Assembly (NCBI GenBank): GCA_958421655.1 | Contig: CATZMG010000027.1 | Coordinates: 1 to 27,184 of the forward strand | DNA: 27,184 nucleotides | Direction: 5' to 3' | Source of the DNA: an uncultured Collinsella sp. | GTDB lineage: Bacteria; Actinomycetota; Coriobacteriia; Coriobacteriales; Coriobacteriaceae | Part shown: piece after piece, positions 1 to 5,516 of the stretch | Position numbering within the stretch: position 1 is the stretch's first letter | How the letters are laid out: each line of letters starts with the position of its first letter | Translations under genes and position numbers: made by a program | Notes under the pieces: model-generated | What the model was told of the DNA's origin: nothing | Databases searched by the model: none | The model's input: only the letters and a program-made list of their open reading frames with translations

Positions 1-54
1 CCTATGACGTTCTGATTCGTAGTCAGACCCTCTATCCAGCTGAGGTAACGCCGC
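1..54 (-). tRNA. tRNA-Arg(ACG), 3' end cut off by window edge
   Basis: These 54 bases are identical to the 5' portion of the complete tRNA-Arg at 410-486. They include the acceptor 5' strand, D arm and anticodon arm, whose loop CTACGAA gives anticodon ACG. The T arm and 3' acceptor strand lie outside the window. It is therefore a second tRNA-Arg copy in the same orientation. Confidence 0.9.
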
Positions 55-66
55 AACGCACGGATT

Positions 67-95
67 ATTATGCACGCGAGCCCCCGATGGGTCAA
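67..95 (-). promoter_or_regulatory. Promoter of the first tRNA-Arg
   Basis: Reading the minus strand, TTGACC (90-95) is followed after 17 bp by CATAAT (67-72). This ends 12 bp upstream of the tRNA 5' end at 54. Spacing and position fit a housekeeping sigma factor promoter. Confidence 0.65.
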
Positions 96-141
96 GCGAC
101 AATTAGAAAAAATTTTACGGAGTGATAATTAAGTTGTTCGT

Positions 142-238
142 GCCTCGACCGTGGTTCGAATCCATGCAGTCCCGGCGTAAAAGAAAAGCCCCCGTTGCCG
201 GAGGCTTTCAATTTCAATTGGTGCGGCGTATAGGATTC
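142..238 (-). repeat. Displaced tRNA-Arg 3' end plus terminator (97-bp direct repeat, copy 1)
   Basis: This block is repeated at 333-429, with almost all differences confined to about 158-177. In tRNA sense it holds the last 20 nt of tRNA-Arg from the T loop through the encoded CCA (about 219-238), then the tRNA terminator hairpin (about 182-208), then an inverted T-arm-like stem-loop (CGTGG, loop TTCGAAT, CCATG on the plus strand, about 151-167). The tRNA body is missing. The 3' end therefore looks like a relic left behind by insertion or tandem duplication at the tRNA 3' end, not a working gene. Confidence 0.8.
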
Positions 239-332
239 CGCGCATCCGCTTCGCGGATCCGCACCGGCTTCGCCCGCCTGCCGGCGGACTCGCCCGCGGG
301 CTAAAAACGCTCCGCGTTTTCTTGACGCCCGC
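237..332. repeat. Multi-hairpin repeat element, copy at tRNA-Arg
   Basis: About 96 bp are nearly identical to 5217-5312 beside tRNA-Leu. The element is a string of short hairpins: ATCCGC/GCGGAT around TTC (244-258), GGC/GCC, CGCC/GGCG, and AAAACGC/GCGTTTT around TCC near 304-320, which resembles a terminator on either strand. It has no coding potential with a usable start. It lies exactly between the displaced tRNA-Arg 3' end and the second copy of the terminator block. Confidence 0.8.
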
Positions 333-429
333 GCCTCGACCGAGGTTCGAATCCATGCGGCGTCCGCCTAAAAGAAAAGCCCCCGTTGCCGGAGGCTTTC
401 AATTTCAATTGGTGCGGCGTATAGGATTC
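333..429 (-). repeat. 97-bp direct repeat, copy 2 (overlaps the 3' end of intact tRNA-Arg)
   Basis: This is the second copy of the block at 142-238, offset by 191 bp. Here the tRNA 3' end is continuous with the rest of tRNA-Arg (410-486). The inverted T-loop word GGTTCGAATCC sits at 344-354 on the plus strand and equals the T-loop word of the host tRNA, but in the opposite orientation. Confidence 0.8.
371..398 (-). terminator. Terminator of tRNA-Arg
   Basis: On the minus strand AAGCCTCCGG and its partner CGGGGGCTT fold around a short loop and are followed by TTTTCTTTTA. It lies 12 nt beyond the encoded CCA. An identical hairpin is at about 182-208 in the displaced copy. Confidence 0.8.
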
Positions 430-486
430 GAACCTATGACGTTCTGATTCGTAGTCAGACCCTCTATCCAGCTGAGGTAACGCCGC
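410..486 (-). tRNA. tRNA-Arg(ACG)
   Basis: The acceptor stem GCGGCGT/ACGCCGC is perfect, with discriminator A and an encoded CCA (410-412). The anticodon stem TCTGA/TCAGA encloses CTACGAA, so the anticodon is ACG, which reads CGU/CGC/CGA after A-to-I editing by TadA-type deaminase (family knowledge). The T loop is GGTTCGAATCC. The 74-nt body plus CCA is normal length. An identical copy begins at 54. Confidence 0.95.
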
Positions 487-497
487 AGTGCAAGACA

Positions 498-527
498 TAT
501 AAAACCACTTTAGCTTATTGGAGTCAA
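498..527 (-). promoter_or_regulatory. Promoter of tRNA-Arg
   Basis: On the minus strand TTGACT (522-527) and TTTATA (498-503) are separated by 18 bp and sit 11 bp upstream of the tRNA 5' end. Confidence 0.6.
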
Positions 528-563
528 GCACAATTTCAAACTTTTTTGTGGAACGCAGTCTTG

Positions 564-941
564 TCATGCTGCTCCGCATATACCGCCATTCCCCGTACGA
601 TCGATTGGCTTTTCGATCACGTCAAACTTAGCATCAAGTTCCCTCAGGAGCGATCTCACCCGCTGGGCACAATCATAATCGGCAAACGAGATGCTCAACA
701 TGCGAGCAACCTGATTAGATGTCTGGACCCCATAGAAATGCTCTAGGGCCACAAGCCCCTCGTGCGCCACAAACGTCTCAACCACATGAGGCGACTCCTC
801 GTAGCACCATTGCGTCAACGGCCCCTCGCTCGTCTGTCGAACCACCAGGCCACCCATGCCAGACGGCTCACACGTCACAAGCAGGTACTCCCCGCCCTCG
901 TCGCTCTCAAACAAAACCACCCGATCATCAAACAGCTCCAT
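564..941 (-). CDS. Unrecognised 125-residue protein
   Basis: I do not recognise a family. The protein is acidic at the N terminus and predicted soluble: there is no signal peptide or membrane segment. It opens with strand-like stretches (VVLFESDEGGEYLLVTCE; GGLVVRQTSEG), followed by a mostly helical C-terminal half (ARMLSISFADYDCAQRVRSLLREL). The ATG at 941 has AAAGGGGA eight bases upstream. It is monocistronic by position: tRNA-Arg lies downstream and the serS terminator (1061-1090) lies upstream. A GAAC-N4-GTTC palindrome overlaps its likely promoter (see 975-1014), which could mean damage-linked control. Codon use resembles the neighbours. It is likely a real gene because the reading frame, ribosome binding site and isolated promoter agree. 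Confidence 0.7.
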   Translation of the reverse strand: MELFDDRVVLFESDEGGEYLLVTCEPSGMGGLVVRQTSEGPLTQWCYEESPHVVETFVAHEGLVALEHFYGVQTSNQVARMLSISFADYDCAQRVRSLLRELDAKFDVIEKPIDRTGNGGICGAA

Positions 942-974
942 CGCGTCCCCTTTCTCTCGCTCTTATTTAGCAAA

Positions 975-1014
975 AGCATAGCAGGTAGATGGCTGTATAC
1001 AGAACAGTTGTTCG
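975..1014 (-). promoter_or_regulatory. Candidate promoter with LexA-box-like palindrome
   Basis: On the minus strand an extended -10, TGCTATGCT, has its core hexamer at 975-980. Its -35 region overlaps a perfect 10-bp palindrome CTGTATACAG (993-1002) and an adjoining GAAC-AGTT-GTTC (1002-1013, plus-strand reading). The GAAC-N4-GTTC core is the SOS-box core known from Bacillus and actinobacterial LexA. Regulation by LexA here is inference. Confidence 0.4.
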
Positions 1015-1060
1015 TGTGTTTTCTATTGAGCTGTCCGCACAGCATGGTATGGCCGCACAC

Positions 1061-1090
1061 AAAAAGGGCACCCCAAAAAGGAGTGCCCTA
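1061..1090 (-). terminator. Terminator downstream of serS
   Basis: On the minus strand AGGGCACTCC and GGGGTGCCCT pair over 10 bp around TTTTT, followed by TTTTTGTG. It starts 23 nt beyond the serS stop codon. Confidence 0.9.
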
Positions 1091-1112
1091 GCAAATCGCT
1101 TATGCAGCCAAT

Positions 1113-2396
1113 CTACGCGACCGGCACGATCTTCTCGAGGCCGCCCATGTAGGGACGCAGAACCTCGGGGATCGTGATGGTGCCGTCAGCGTTCTGGTAG
1201 TTCTCCAGAATGGCTGCCATGGTACGGCCAGCCGGCAGACCGGAACCGTTGAGGGTGTGCAGATAGCGCGAACCTTTGAAGTTCTCGGGGTCGCGATACT
1301 TGATGTTGGCGCGACGGGCCTGGAAGTCACCGCAGTTGGAGCAGGAGCTGATCTCCTTGTAGGCGTTGTAGCTCGGCAGCCAGACCTCGACGTCGTAGGT
1401 CTGACGGGCAGAGAAGCCCAGGTCGCCGGTGCACAGGCTAATCACGCGATACGGAAGACCCAGCTGCTGCAGCAGGAACTCGGCCTCGGCGGTCATGCTC
1501 TCGAGCTCCTCGTCGGACTCCTCCGGCTTGGCAAACTTGACCATCTCGACCTTGTCGAACTCGTGCTGGCGAATGATGCCGCGGGTATCGCGACCAGCGG
1601 AGCCGGCCTCCTCGCGGAAGCAGGGGGTGAAGGCGGTGTAGCGGCGCGGCAGGGTATCGGCGTCGAGGACCTCACCGGCGTGCAGGTTGGTGAGCACGAC
1701 CTCGGCGGTGGGGATCAGGAAGTTGTCGCCCGAGACGTGATAGGCGTCGTCCTCGAACTTGGGCAGCTGGCCCGTGCCGAACATGGTCTGACGCTTGACG
1801 ACGATGGGCGGCCACCACTCCTTAAAACCACGGCTAGTGTGCGTATCGAGGAAGAAGTTGATGAGGGCGCGCTCAAGACGGGCGCCGGCGCCACCGAGAA
1901 CGGTGAAGCGGCTGCCGGAGAGCTTGTTGCCGCGCTCGAAGTCAAGGATATCGAGGTCGGTGCCCAGATCCCAGTGCGGCTTAAAGTCGAAGTCGAACTC
2001 GCGCGGGGTGCCCCAACGACGGCGCTCGATGTTCTCGTCCTCGTCCTTGCCGTACGGCGTGGCCTCGCAAGGAATGTTGGGCAGGTGAGCCATGAAGTCG
2101 TACTGCTCCTGCTCGAGGGCGGTGCGGCGCTCGGCCAGACCGTCAATCTTCTCGTTGACGGCGCGCACGGCCTCCTTGGCGGCCTCGGCCTCGTCCTTCT
2201 TGCCCTCCTTCATCAGGGCGCCGATCTTCTTGGACTCGGCATTGCGCGTGGCTTGAAGTTCCTCAACCTCGGTGATGACGGCACGACGCTCGTCGTCGAG
2301 CTCAAAGAACTTCTCGCGATCCCAAGACGTCTGGCGGTTAGCCATGGCGACATCGATGGCATCGGGGTTCTCGCGAACAAACTTGATATCAAGCAT
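1113..2396 (-). CDS. serS: Seryl-tRNA synthetase
   Basis: This enzyme charges tRNA-Ser with serine using ATP, in the cytoplasm, as a class II synthetase homodimer. The 427-residue length is normal. The first about 110 residues form the long antiparallel coiled-coil arm that grips the tRNA (ELDDERRAVITEVEELQATR and AKEAVRAVNEKIDGLAERR). The catalytic domain follows, with the serine-site segment PTAEVVLTNLHAGE, motif 2 (FREEAGSAGRDTRGIIRQHEF) and motif 3 (LPAGRTMAAILEN) near the C terminus. The reading frame is open nine codons further upstream, but the ATG at 2396 is chosen because GGAGG lies 5 nt before it and the protein then begins MLDIKFVREN, as in the family. It is transcribed alone, with a strong terminator at 1061-1090. 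I saw no T-box leader upstream. Confidence 0.98.
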   Translation of the reverse strand: MLDIKFVRENPDAIDVAMANRQTSWDREKFFELDDERRAVITEVEELQATRNAESKKIGALMKEGKKDEAEAAKEAVRAVNEKIDGLAERRTALEQEQYDFMAHLPNIPCEATPYGKDEDENIERRRWGTPREFDFDFKPHWDLGTDLDILDFERGNKLSGSRFTVLGGAGARLERALINFFLDTHTSRGFKEWWPPIVVKRQTMFGTGQLPKFEDDAYHVSGDNFLIPTAEVVLTNLHAGEVLDADTLPRRYTAFTPCFREEAGSAGRDTRGIIRQHEFDKVEMVKFAKPEESDEELESMTAEAEFLLQQLGLPYRVISLCTGDLGFSARQTYDVEVWLPSYNAYKEISSCSNCGDFQARRANIKYRDPENFKGSRYLHTLNGSGLPAGRTMAAILENYQNADGTITIPEVLRPYMGGLEKIVPVA

Positions 2397-2425
2397 TAGA
2401 TCCTCCGGCGATATACATTCCATTT

Positions 2426-2464
2426 AGGTTGCAACCTTGTACATGTATGGGCAAGTATATACTT
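2426..2464. promoter_or_regulatory. Three short palindromes in the divergent serS / 57-aa gene spacer
   Basis: In 39 bp there are AGGTTGCAACCT (2426-2437), TACATGTA (2440-2447) and AAGTATATACTT (2453-2464), each a perfect palindrome. They lie between the serS start (2396) and the small plus-strand gene (2508), where both promoters must be. Possible plus-strand promoter words are TTGTAC (2437-2442) and TATACT (2458-2463), but their spacing is only 15 bp. Confidence 0.45.
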
Positions 2465-2507
2465 ATGAGCGTTTACGACCCAACTCAACTACGCAAGAAG
2501 GCACCCA

Positions 2508-2681
2508 ATGGACGCAGTTTTTTCCTTTTTGTTTGGCACCCGCACCGGTTTTGCCATCCTTTTCGCCGGCGGCATCCTGCTGTTTGCGATTATTGCCTTT
2601 GTAATGGAGAAGCGCACCCATAAGATGTATGTCGACCGCGGCCCCAAGTCCGAGGACGAAGAAGACAGCTTCTGGGACTAA
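2508..2681 (+). CDS. Small membrane protein, 57 residues
   Basis: The ATG at 2508 follows AAGAAGG and opens a 57-codon frame to TAA at 2681. Residues about 12-33 form one hydrophobic helix (GTRTGFAILFAGGILLFAIIAF). This is followed by a basic segment MEKRTHK and an acidic tail SEDEEDSFWD, so it is probably a single-pass protein with a cytosolic acidic tail. I know no function for it. It is one of only two plus-strand genes here and diverges from serS. Its mRNA would end at the bidirectional hairpin 2733-2774. Third positions are GC-rich in the tail, as in neighbouring genes, which supports coding. It is short enough to be missed by standard gene callers. Confidence 0.7.
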   Translation: MDAVFSFLFGTRTGFAILFAGGILLFAIIAFVMEKRTHKMYVDRGPKSEDEEDSFWD

Positions 2682-2840
2682 CCTGCCAAAAAAGGACAGG
2701 TTTATTTTGGTCGGTTTTATCTGGGCAAACGCAAGTGCCCCGCAACTGGAATTGAGCCAGTTGCGGGGCACTTTTCGCTAAAAGGACAAAACCGCAGGAA
2801 AAACCTGCCAAAATAAACTGTCCCTTTTTTGGTCGGTTTT
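2681..2840. repeat. Long imperfect inverted repeat enclosing a terminator
   Basis: The arm 2681-2719 and the arm 2799-2840 are near reverse complements over about 38 bp (both contain CCAAAATAAAC in the same sense once one is inverted). The bidirectional hairpin 2733-2774 sits between them. The outer arms start at the stop codon of the 57-residue gene and reach the stop codon of proC. Arm 1 also has a small internal hairpin, ACCTG/CAGGT (2681-2701). Confidence 0.7.
2733..2774. terminator. Bidirectional terminator between the 57-aa gene and proC
   Basis: AAGTGCCCCGCAACTGG pairs perfectly with CCAGTTGCGGGGCACTT around AATTGAG. TTTT follows on the plus strand, and a U-poor tail follows on the minus strand. 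It serves two convergent genes. Confidence 0.85.
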
Positions 2841-3609
2841 ACTGGAGGGTTGCGTCGATTGCCTTGACCAGGGCGCTGCGCATGCCGGCGTCCTCGAGCG
2901 CAACGACGCCCTTGATGGTGGCACCACCGGGCGAGCATACGGCATCCTTCATCGCCGCAGGATGCTGGCCAGTTGCAAGCTGCAGCTTTGCCGTACCCAG
3001 CACCATCTGGCTCACAATGCGATAAGCATCCGCACGCGGGATACCGTGCTTGACCGCCGCATCGCCCAGGGCCTCGATTGCCATGGCGACAAACGCCGGA
3101 GCGCAACCACCCACCGTGCCGCCCACAAACAGCAGGCTTGTGTCGAGCTCGACGACAACGCCAAGCTTACCGAGCAGGTCGAGCACCACAGCACGCTGCT
3201 CGTCGTTAAGCGTCGAAGCCTTCTCGCAGGCGATGACGCCCTCGCCCACCGAAACCGGCGTGTTGGGCACCGTCGAGATATGCGCGACGCCCGGCAGGAC
3301 CTGCTCCCACTTGGCACTGTCCCAGGTCCAGGCAACCGACAGAACGACCTTTTTGGCAAGAGCATCCTTGAGCGGGGCGAATACCTTCTCGATCATGTAC
3401 GGTTTGACCGCAGCGACCACGATATCGGATGCGGCGACAACCTCGGCGGCATCGTGGCAGGCGACCATGCCGCGCGCCTCGCAGCGCTCAACCAGTGCGT
3501 CGTAGCGACCCGCGCAGGCGCACATGTCGCTCGCAGCTACACCGGCAGCGATCCAGCCATCGGCCATAGCGCTCGCCATATTGCCAAAACCGACAAATCC
3601 AATCTTCAT
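2839..3609 (-). CDS. proC: Pyrroline-5-carboxylate reductase
   Basis: It catalyses the last step of proline synthesis, NAD(P)H-dependent reduction of 1-pyrroline-5-carboxylate to L-proline, in the cytoplasm. The 256-residue length is typical. The N-terminal Rossmann dinucleotide site is IGFVGFGNMASAMADG. The ProC C-terminal dimerisation domain contains FVGGTVGGCAPAFVAMAIEALGDAAVKHG and the substrate-site region HPAAMKDAVCSPGGATIKGV. The ATG at 3609 is chosen over one eight codons upstream because AAAGGA lies about 9 nt before it and the protein then starts directly with the Rossmann strand. The stop codon lies inside the right arm of the inverted repeat 2681-2840. The 73-bp gap from rlmH suggests separate or weakly coupled transcription. 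Confidence 0.95.
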   Translation of the reverse strand: MKIGFVGFGNMASAMADGWIAAGVAASDMCACAGRYDALVERCEARGMVACHDAAEVVAASDIVVAAVKPYMIEKVFAPLKDALAKKVVLSVAWTWDSAKWEQVLPGVAHISTVPNTPVSVGEGVIACEKASTLNDEQRAVVLDLLGKLGVVVELDTSLLFVGGTVGGCAPAFVAMAIEALGDAAVKHGIPRADAYRIVSQMVLGTAKLQLATGQHPAAMKDAVCSPGGATIKGVVALEDAGMRSALVKAIDATLQ

Positions 3610-3682
3610 ATCGCATAGTCCTTTCAGACACATTCCTCAAAACGAAAGGCATTGTCCCACGCCATTGTTTCGTATTGCCGAC

Positions 3683-4153
3683 CTATTTGTGATACGGCTC
3701 GCCACGACTGATCTTGCAGGCACGGTAAATCTGCTCTAGCAGCACCACACGCGCCAGGTTATGCGGCAAAGTAATGCGTCCAAAGCTGAGCATCTCGTCG
3801 GCGCGGGCGCGCACCTCATCACTCACGCCGTCCGAACCGCCGATTACAAAGGCAATGTCGCTGCTGCCTCGCAGCATAAGATCGTCGAGCCTCGCCGAGA
3901 GCTCCTCACTCGAACGCTCCTTGCCCTCGATAGCCAGCAGGATCACATGCGCTCGAGACGGCAAGGCAGCAAGAATCGCCGCCCCTTCCTTGTCACGCGC
4001 GGCATCCACACCGCCCGCCTTGGCCGGGTCGATATCGGCCACCTCGCGCATATCCACCTTGGCATAGGCGCCCAGACGCTTCGTGTACTCAGCGCACGCG
4101 TCCTTCCAAAAGCGCTCCTTGAGCTTACCGACGCAAACGACGGTGTATTTCAC
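3683..4153 (-). CDS. rlmH: 23S rRNA pseudouridine-1915 N3-methyltransferase
   Basis: RlmH is a SPOUT methyltransferase that uses SAM to methylate pseudouridine 1915 in helix 69 of 23S rRNA on assembled 70S ribosomes. The 156-residue length is standard. Family marks are the N terminus MKYTVVCVGKLKERFWKDA, the SAM-site knot FVIGGSDGVSDEV and the C-terminal FGRITLPHNLARVVLLEQIYRACKISRGEPYHK. The start is GTG at 4153. Its ribosome binding site AAGGAG lies inside the last codons of the upstream SPFH gene, whose stop at 4160-4162 is only 6 nt away, so translation of the two is probably coupled. Confidence 0.97.
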   Translation of the reverse strand: MKYTVVCVGKLKERFWKDACAEYTKRLGAYAKVDMREVADIDPAKAGGVDAARDKEGAAILAALPSRAHVILLAIEGKERSSEELSARLDDLMLRGSSDIAFVIGGSDGVSDEVRARADEMLSFGRITLPHNLARVVLLEQIYRACKISRGEPYHK

Positions 4154-4159
4154 GCGCGC

Positions 4160-5098
4160 CTACTCCTTCGAATCGTTTTGAACTTTGCCGGCGGCCAGCA
4201 TCTGCTCGAACATCGAGGCCGACTGCGAAAAGTCGCTCGGCAGCACGACCGTCGAGGTTTTACCCGTACGAGCGAACTCCGTCATCATCTCAGACCACTG
4301 CGTAAACATGAACAGTTGGTTGGCCTCGTCATTGCCGACACCCGTCTCCTGGATGATCTCGAGCGAATCTTTGATACCCAGTGCGATGGCCTTGCGCTGG
4401 TTGGCGATGCCCTCGCCCGCCTTTTCCATTGCCTCGGCCTCGGCGGTCGCCTCGGTAACGCGCTTGATGCGGTCGGCCTCGGCGAGCTCCTGCGCAGCAG
4501 CGCGCTTGCGCTGGGCGGCGTTGATGTCGTTCATGGAGTTCTCGACCTCGGTCGGCAGCGCGATCTTGGTGATGAGCGTCGACACGAGGGTGAAGCCGTA
4601 GGCGGCCATCTGCTCGGAAACGGTAGCGTTGACATCCTTGGCGATGTCATCCTTCTTGGCAAAGACCTCATCGAGTGTGTAGACGGGAATGGAGGAGCGC
4701 AGGGCGTCGGTGATGAAGTCGCGCATCTGGTCGACGGGCTCCTGCAGCATGTAGTAGCTCTTGTAGATGCCCGAATCTGCCGGGCCGGCGCCCATGTCGT
4801 AGCTCACGTGGTACTGAGCGGAGACCTCAAGACCGATGGTCACGTTGTCCTGGGTCTTAACGTCGATGCCAAAACCGTTTTTCATGGTGCGCAGGCTCAC
4901 CGTGGCGGCCTTGCGGTCGATCACGGGCACCTTCACGTGGAAGCCCGCGTTGACGATACGGTTGAACTTACCCAAGCGCTCGATGATTACGGCGTGCTGC
5001 TGTTCAACGACATAACAGGCGTTGGGGAGCAGCAGCAACAGGATGATGATGGGAATCAAAAGGCTGGTAAGGGCGGCGATGATACCGGAAAACAGCAT
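4160..5098 (-). CDS. SPFH / band 7 (stomatin-like) membrane protein
   Basis: This is a 312-residue protein with an N-terminal hydrophobic anchor (ALTSLLIPIIILLLLLPNA, residues about 8-27) followed by the SPFH domain. Recognisable segments are VVEQQHAVIIERLGKFNRIVNAGFHVKVPVID and VSLRTMKNGFGIDVKTQDNVTIGLEVSAQYHV. A long helical coiled-coil rich in Ala/Glu follows (AAQELAEADRIKRVTEATAEAEAMEKAGEG). Family members oligomerise on membrane microdomains and often chaperone or restrict FtsH-type proteases; the exact role here is unknown. The ATG at 5098 has GAGGAGA 5 nt upstream and places the anchor near the N terminus; an in-frame ATG seven codons upstream lacks such a site. No NfeD partner is adjacent; the next gene is rlmH. 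Confidence 0.92.
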   Translation of the reverse strand: MLFSGIIAALTSLLIPIIILLLLLPNACYVVEQQHAVIIERLGKFNRIVNAGFHVKVPVIDRKAATVSLRTMKNGFGIDVKTQDNVTIGLEVSAQYHVSYDMGAGPADSGIYKSYYMLQEPVDQMRDFITDALRSSIPVYTLDEVFAKKDDIAKDVNATVSEQMAAYGFTLVSTLITKIALPTEVENSMNDINAAQRKRAAAQELAEADRIKRVTEATAEAEAMEKAGEGIANQRKAIALGIKDSLEIIQETGVGNDEANQLFMFTQWSEMMTEFARTGKTSTVVLPSDFSQSASMFEQMLAAGKVQNDSKE

Positions 5099-5155
5099 GG
5101 TCTCTCCTCTGATAGGCACACGTTGGCATTAGGATACCCGTCCAAGGAGATCGTG

Positions 5156-5215
5156 CATAACAAAAAAGCTCCCATTGCTGGGAGCTCTTTCATTTAATGG
5201 TGCGGGCGAAAGGAC
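5156..5215 (-). repeat. Displaced tRNA-Leu 3' end plus terminator (60-bp direct repeat, copy 1)
   Basis: This block repeats 5345-5404 with only a few changes, offset by 189 bp. In tRNA sense it is the last 18 nt of tRNA-Leu (from GTCC of the T loop through CCA) followed by the same terminator hairpin AGCTCCCA/TGGGAGCT. No tRNA body is attached, so it is the same arrangement as 142-238 at tRNA-Arg. Confidence 0.82.
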
Positions 5216-5216
5216 G

Positions 5217-5344
5217 TCCGCGTATCCGCTTCGCGGATCCGCACCGGCTTCGCCCGCCTGCCGGCGGACTCGCCAGCTCGCTAAAAACGCTCCGCGTTTT
5301 CTTGACGCTCGCTCCTTCACAGGTTCAAGTCCCTGCGATGGGCC
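5217..5344. repeat. Multi-hairpin repeat element, copy at tRNA-Leu
   Basis: Bases 5217-5312 match 237-332 almost base for base (constant offset of 4980). Bases 5313-5344 then carry an inverted copy of the host T-loop word, GGTTCAAGTCC, at 5322-5332 on the plus strand. At the Arg copy the corresponding word is GGTTCGAATCC. The element is thus constant in its core and host-specific at its edges. Confidence 0.8.
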
Positions 5345-5350
5345 CATAAC

Positions 5351-5377
5351 AAAAAAGCTCCCATTGCTGGGAGCTCT
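5351..5377 (-). terminator. Terminator of tRNA-Leu
   Basis: On the minus strand AGCTCCCA, loop GCAA, TGGGAGCT is followed by TTTTTTG. It begins about 10 nt beyond the encoded CCA. A second copy lies at about 5162-5188. Confidence 0.85.
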
Positions 5378-5386
5378 TTCAATCAA

Positions 5387-5473
5387 TGGTGCGGGCGAAA
5401 GGACTTGAACCTTCATGGGGTTGCCCCCATACGGACCTGAACCGTACGCGTCTGCCAATTCCGCCACGCCCGC
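5387..5473 (-). tRNA. tRNA-Leu(CAG)
   Basis: The acceptor stem is GCGGGCG/CGCCCGC with discriminator A and encoded CCA. The anticodon stem TACGG/CCGTA encloses TTCAGGT, giving anticodon CAG. A long variable arm (TGGGG/CCCCA) marks a class II tRNA. The T loop is GGTTCAAGTCC. Total length is 87 nt with CCA. Confidence 0.95.
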
Positions 5474-5484
5474 GTGCAGGAATT

Positions 5485-5513
5485 AGAATAACGGAGCGCC
5501 ACCGCGAACGCAA
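5485..5513 (-). promoter_or_regulatory. Promoter of tRNA-Leu
   Basis: On the minus strand TTGCGT (5508-5513) and TATTCT (5485-5490) are 17 bp apart, 11 bp upstream of the tRNA 5' end. The -35 lies just beyond the tatD stop codon, so read-through from tatD is also possible. Confidence 0.6.
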
Positions 5514-5516
5514 GAA

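Noticed and set aside
2397..2507. A T-box leader upstream of serS
   Set aside because: The space before the serS start is about 110 bp, shared with a divergent gene, and contains neither the T-box sequence nor a leader terminator.
5129..5467. A minus-strand open frame of 112 codons across tRNA-Leu, beginning MAELADAYGSGP
   Set aside because: It is a translation of the tRNA-Leu gene, its terminators and the hairpin repeat, a well-known false gene type.
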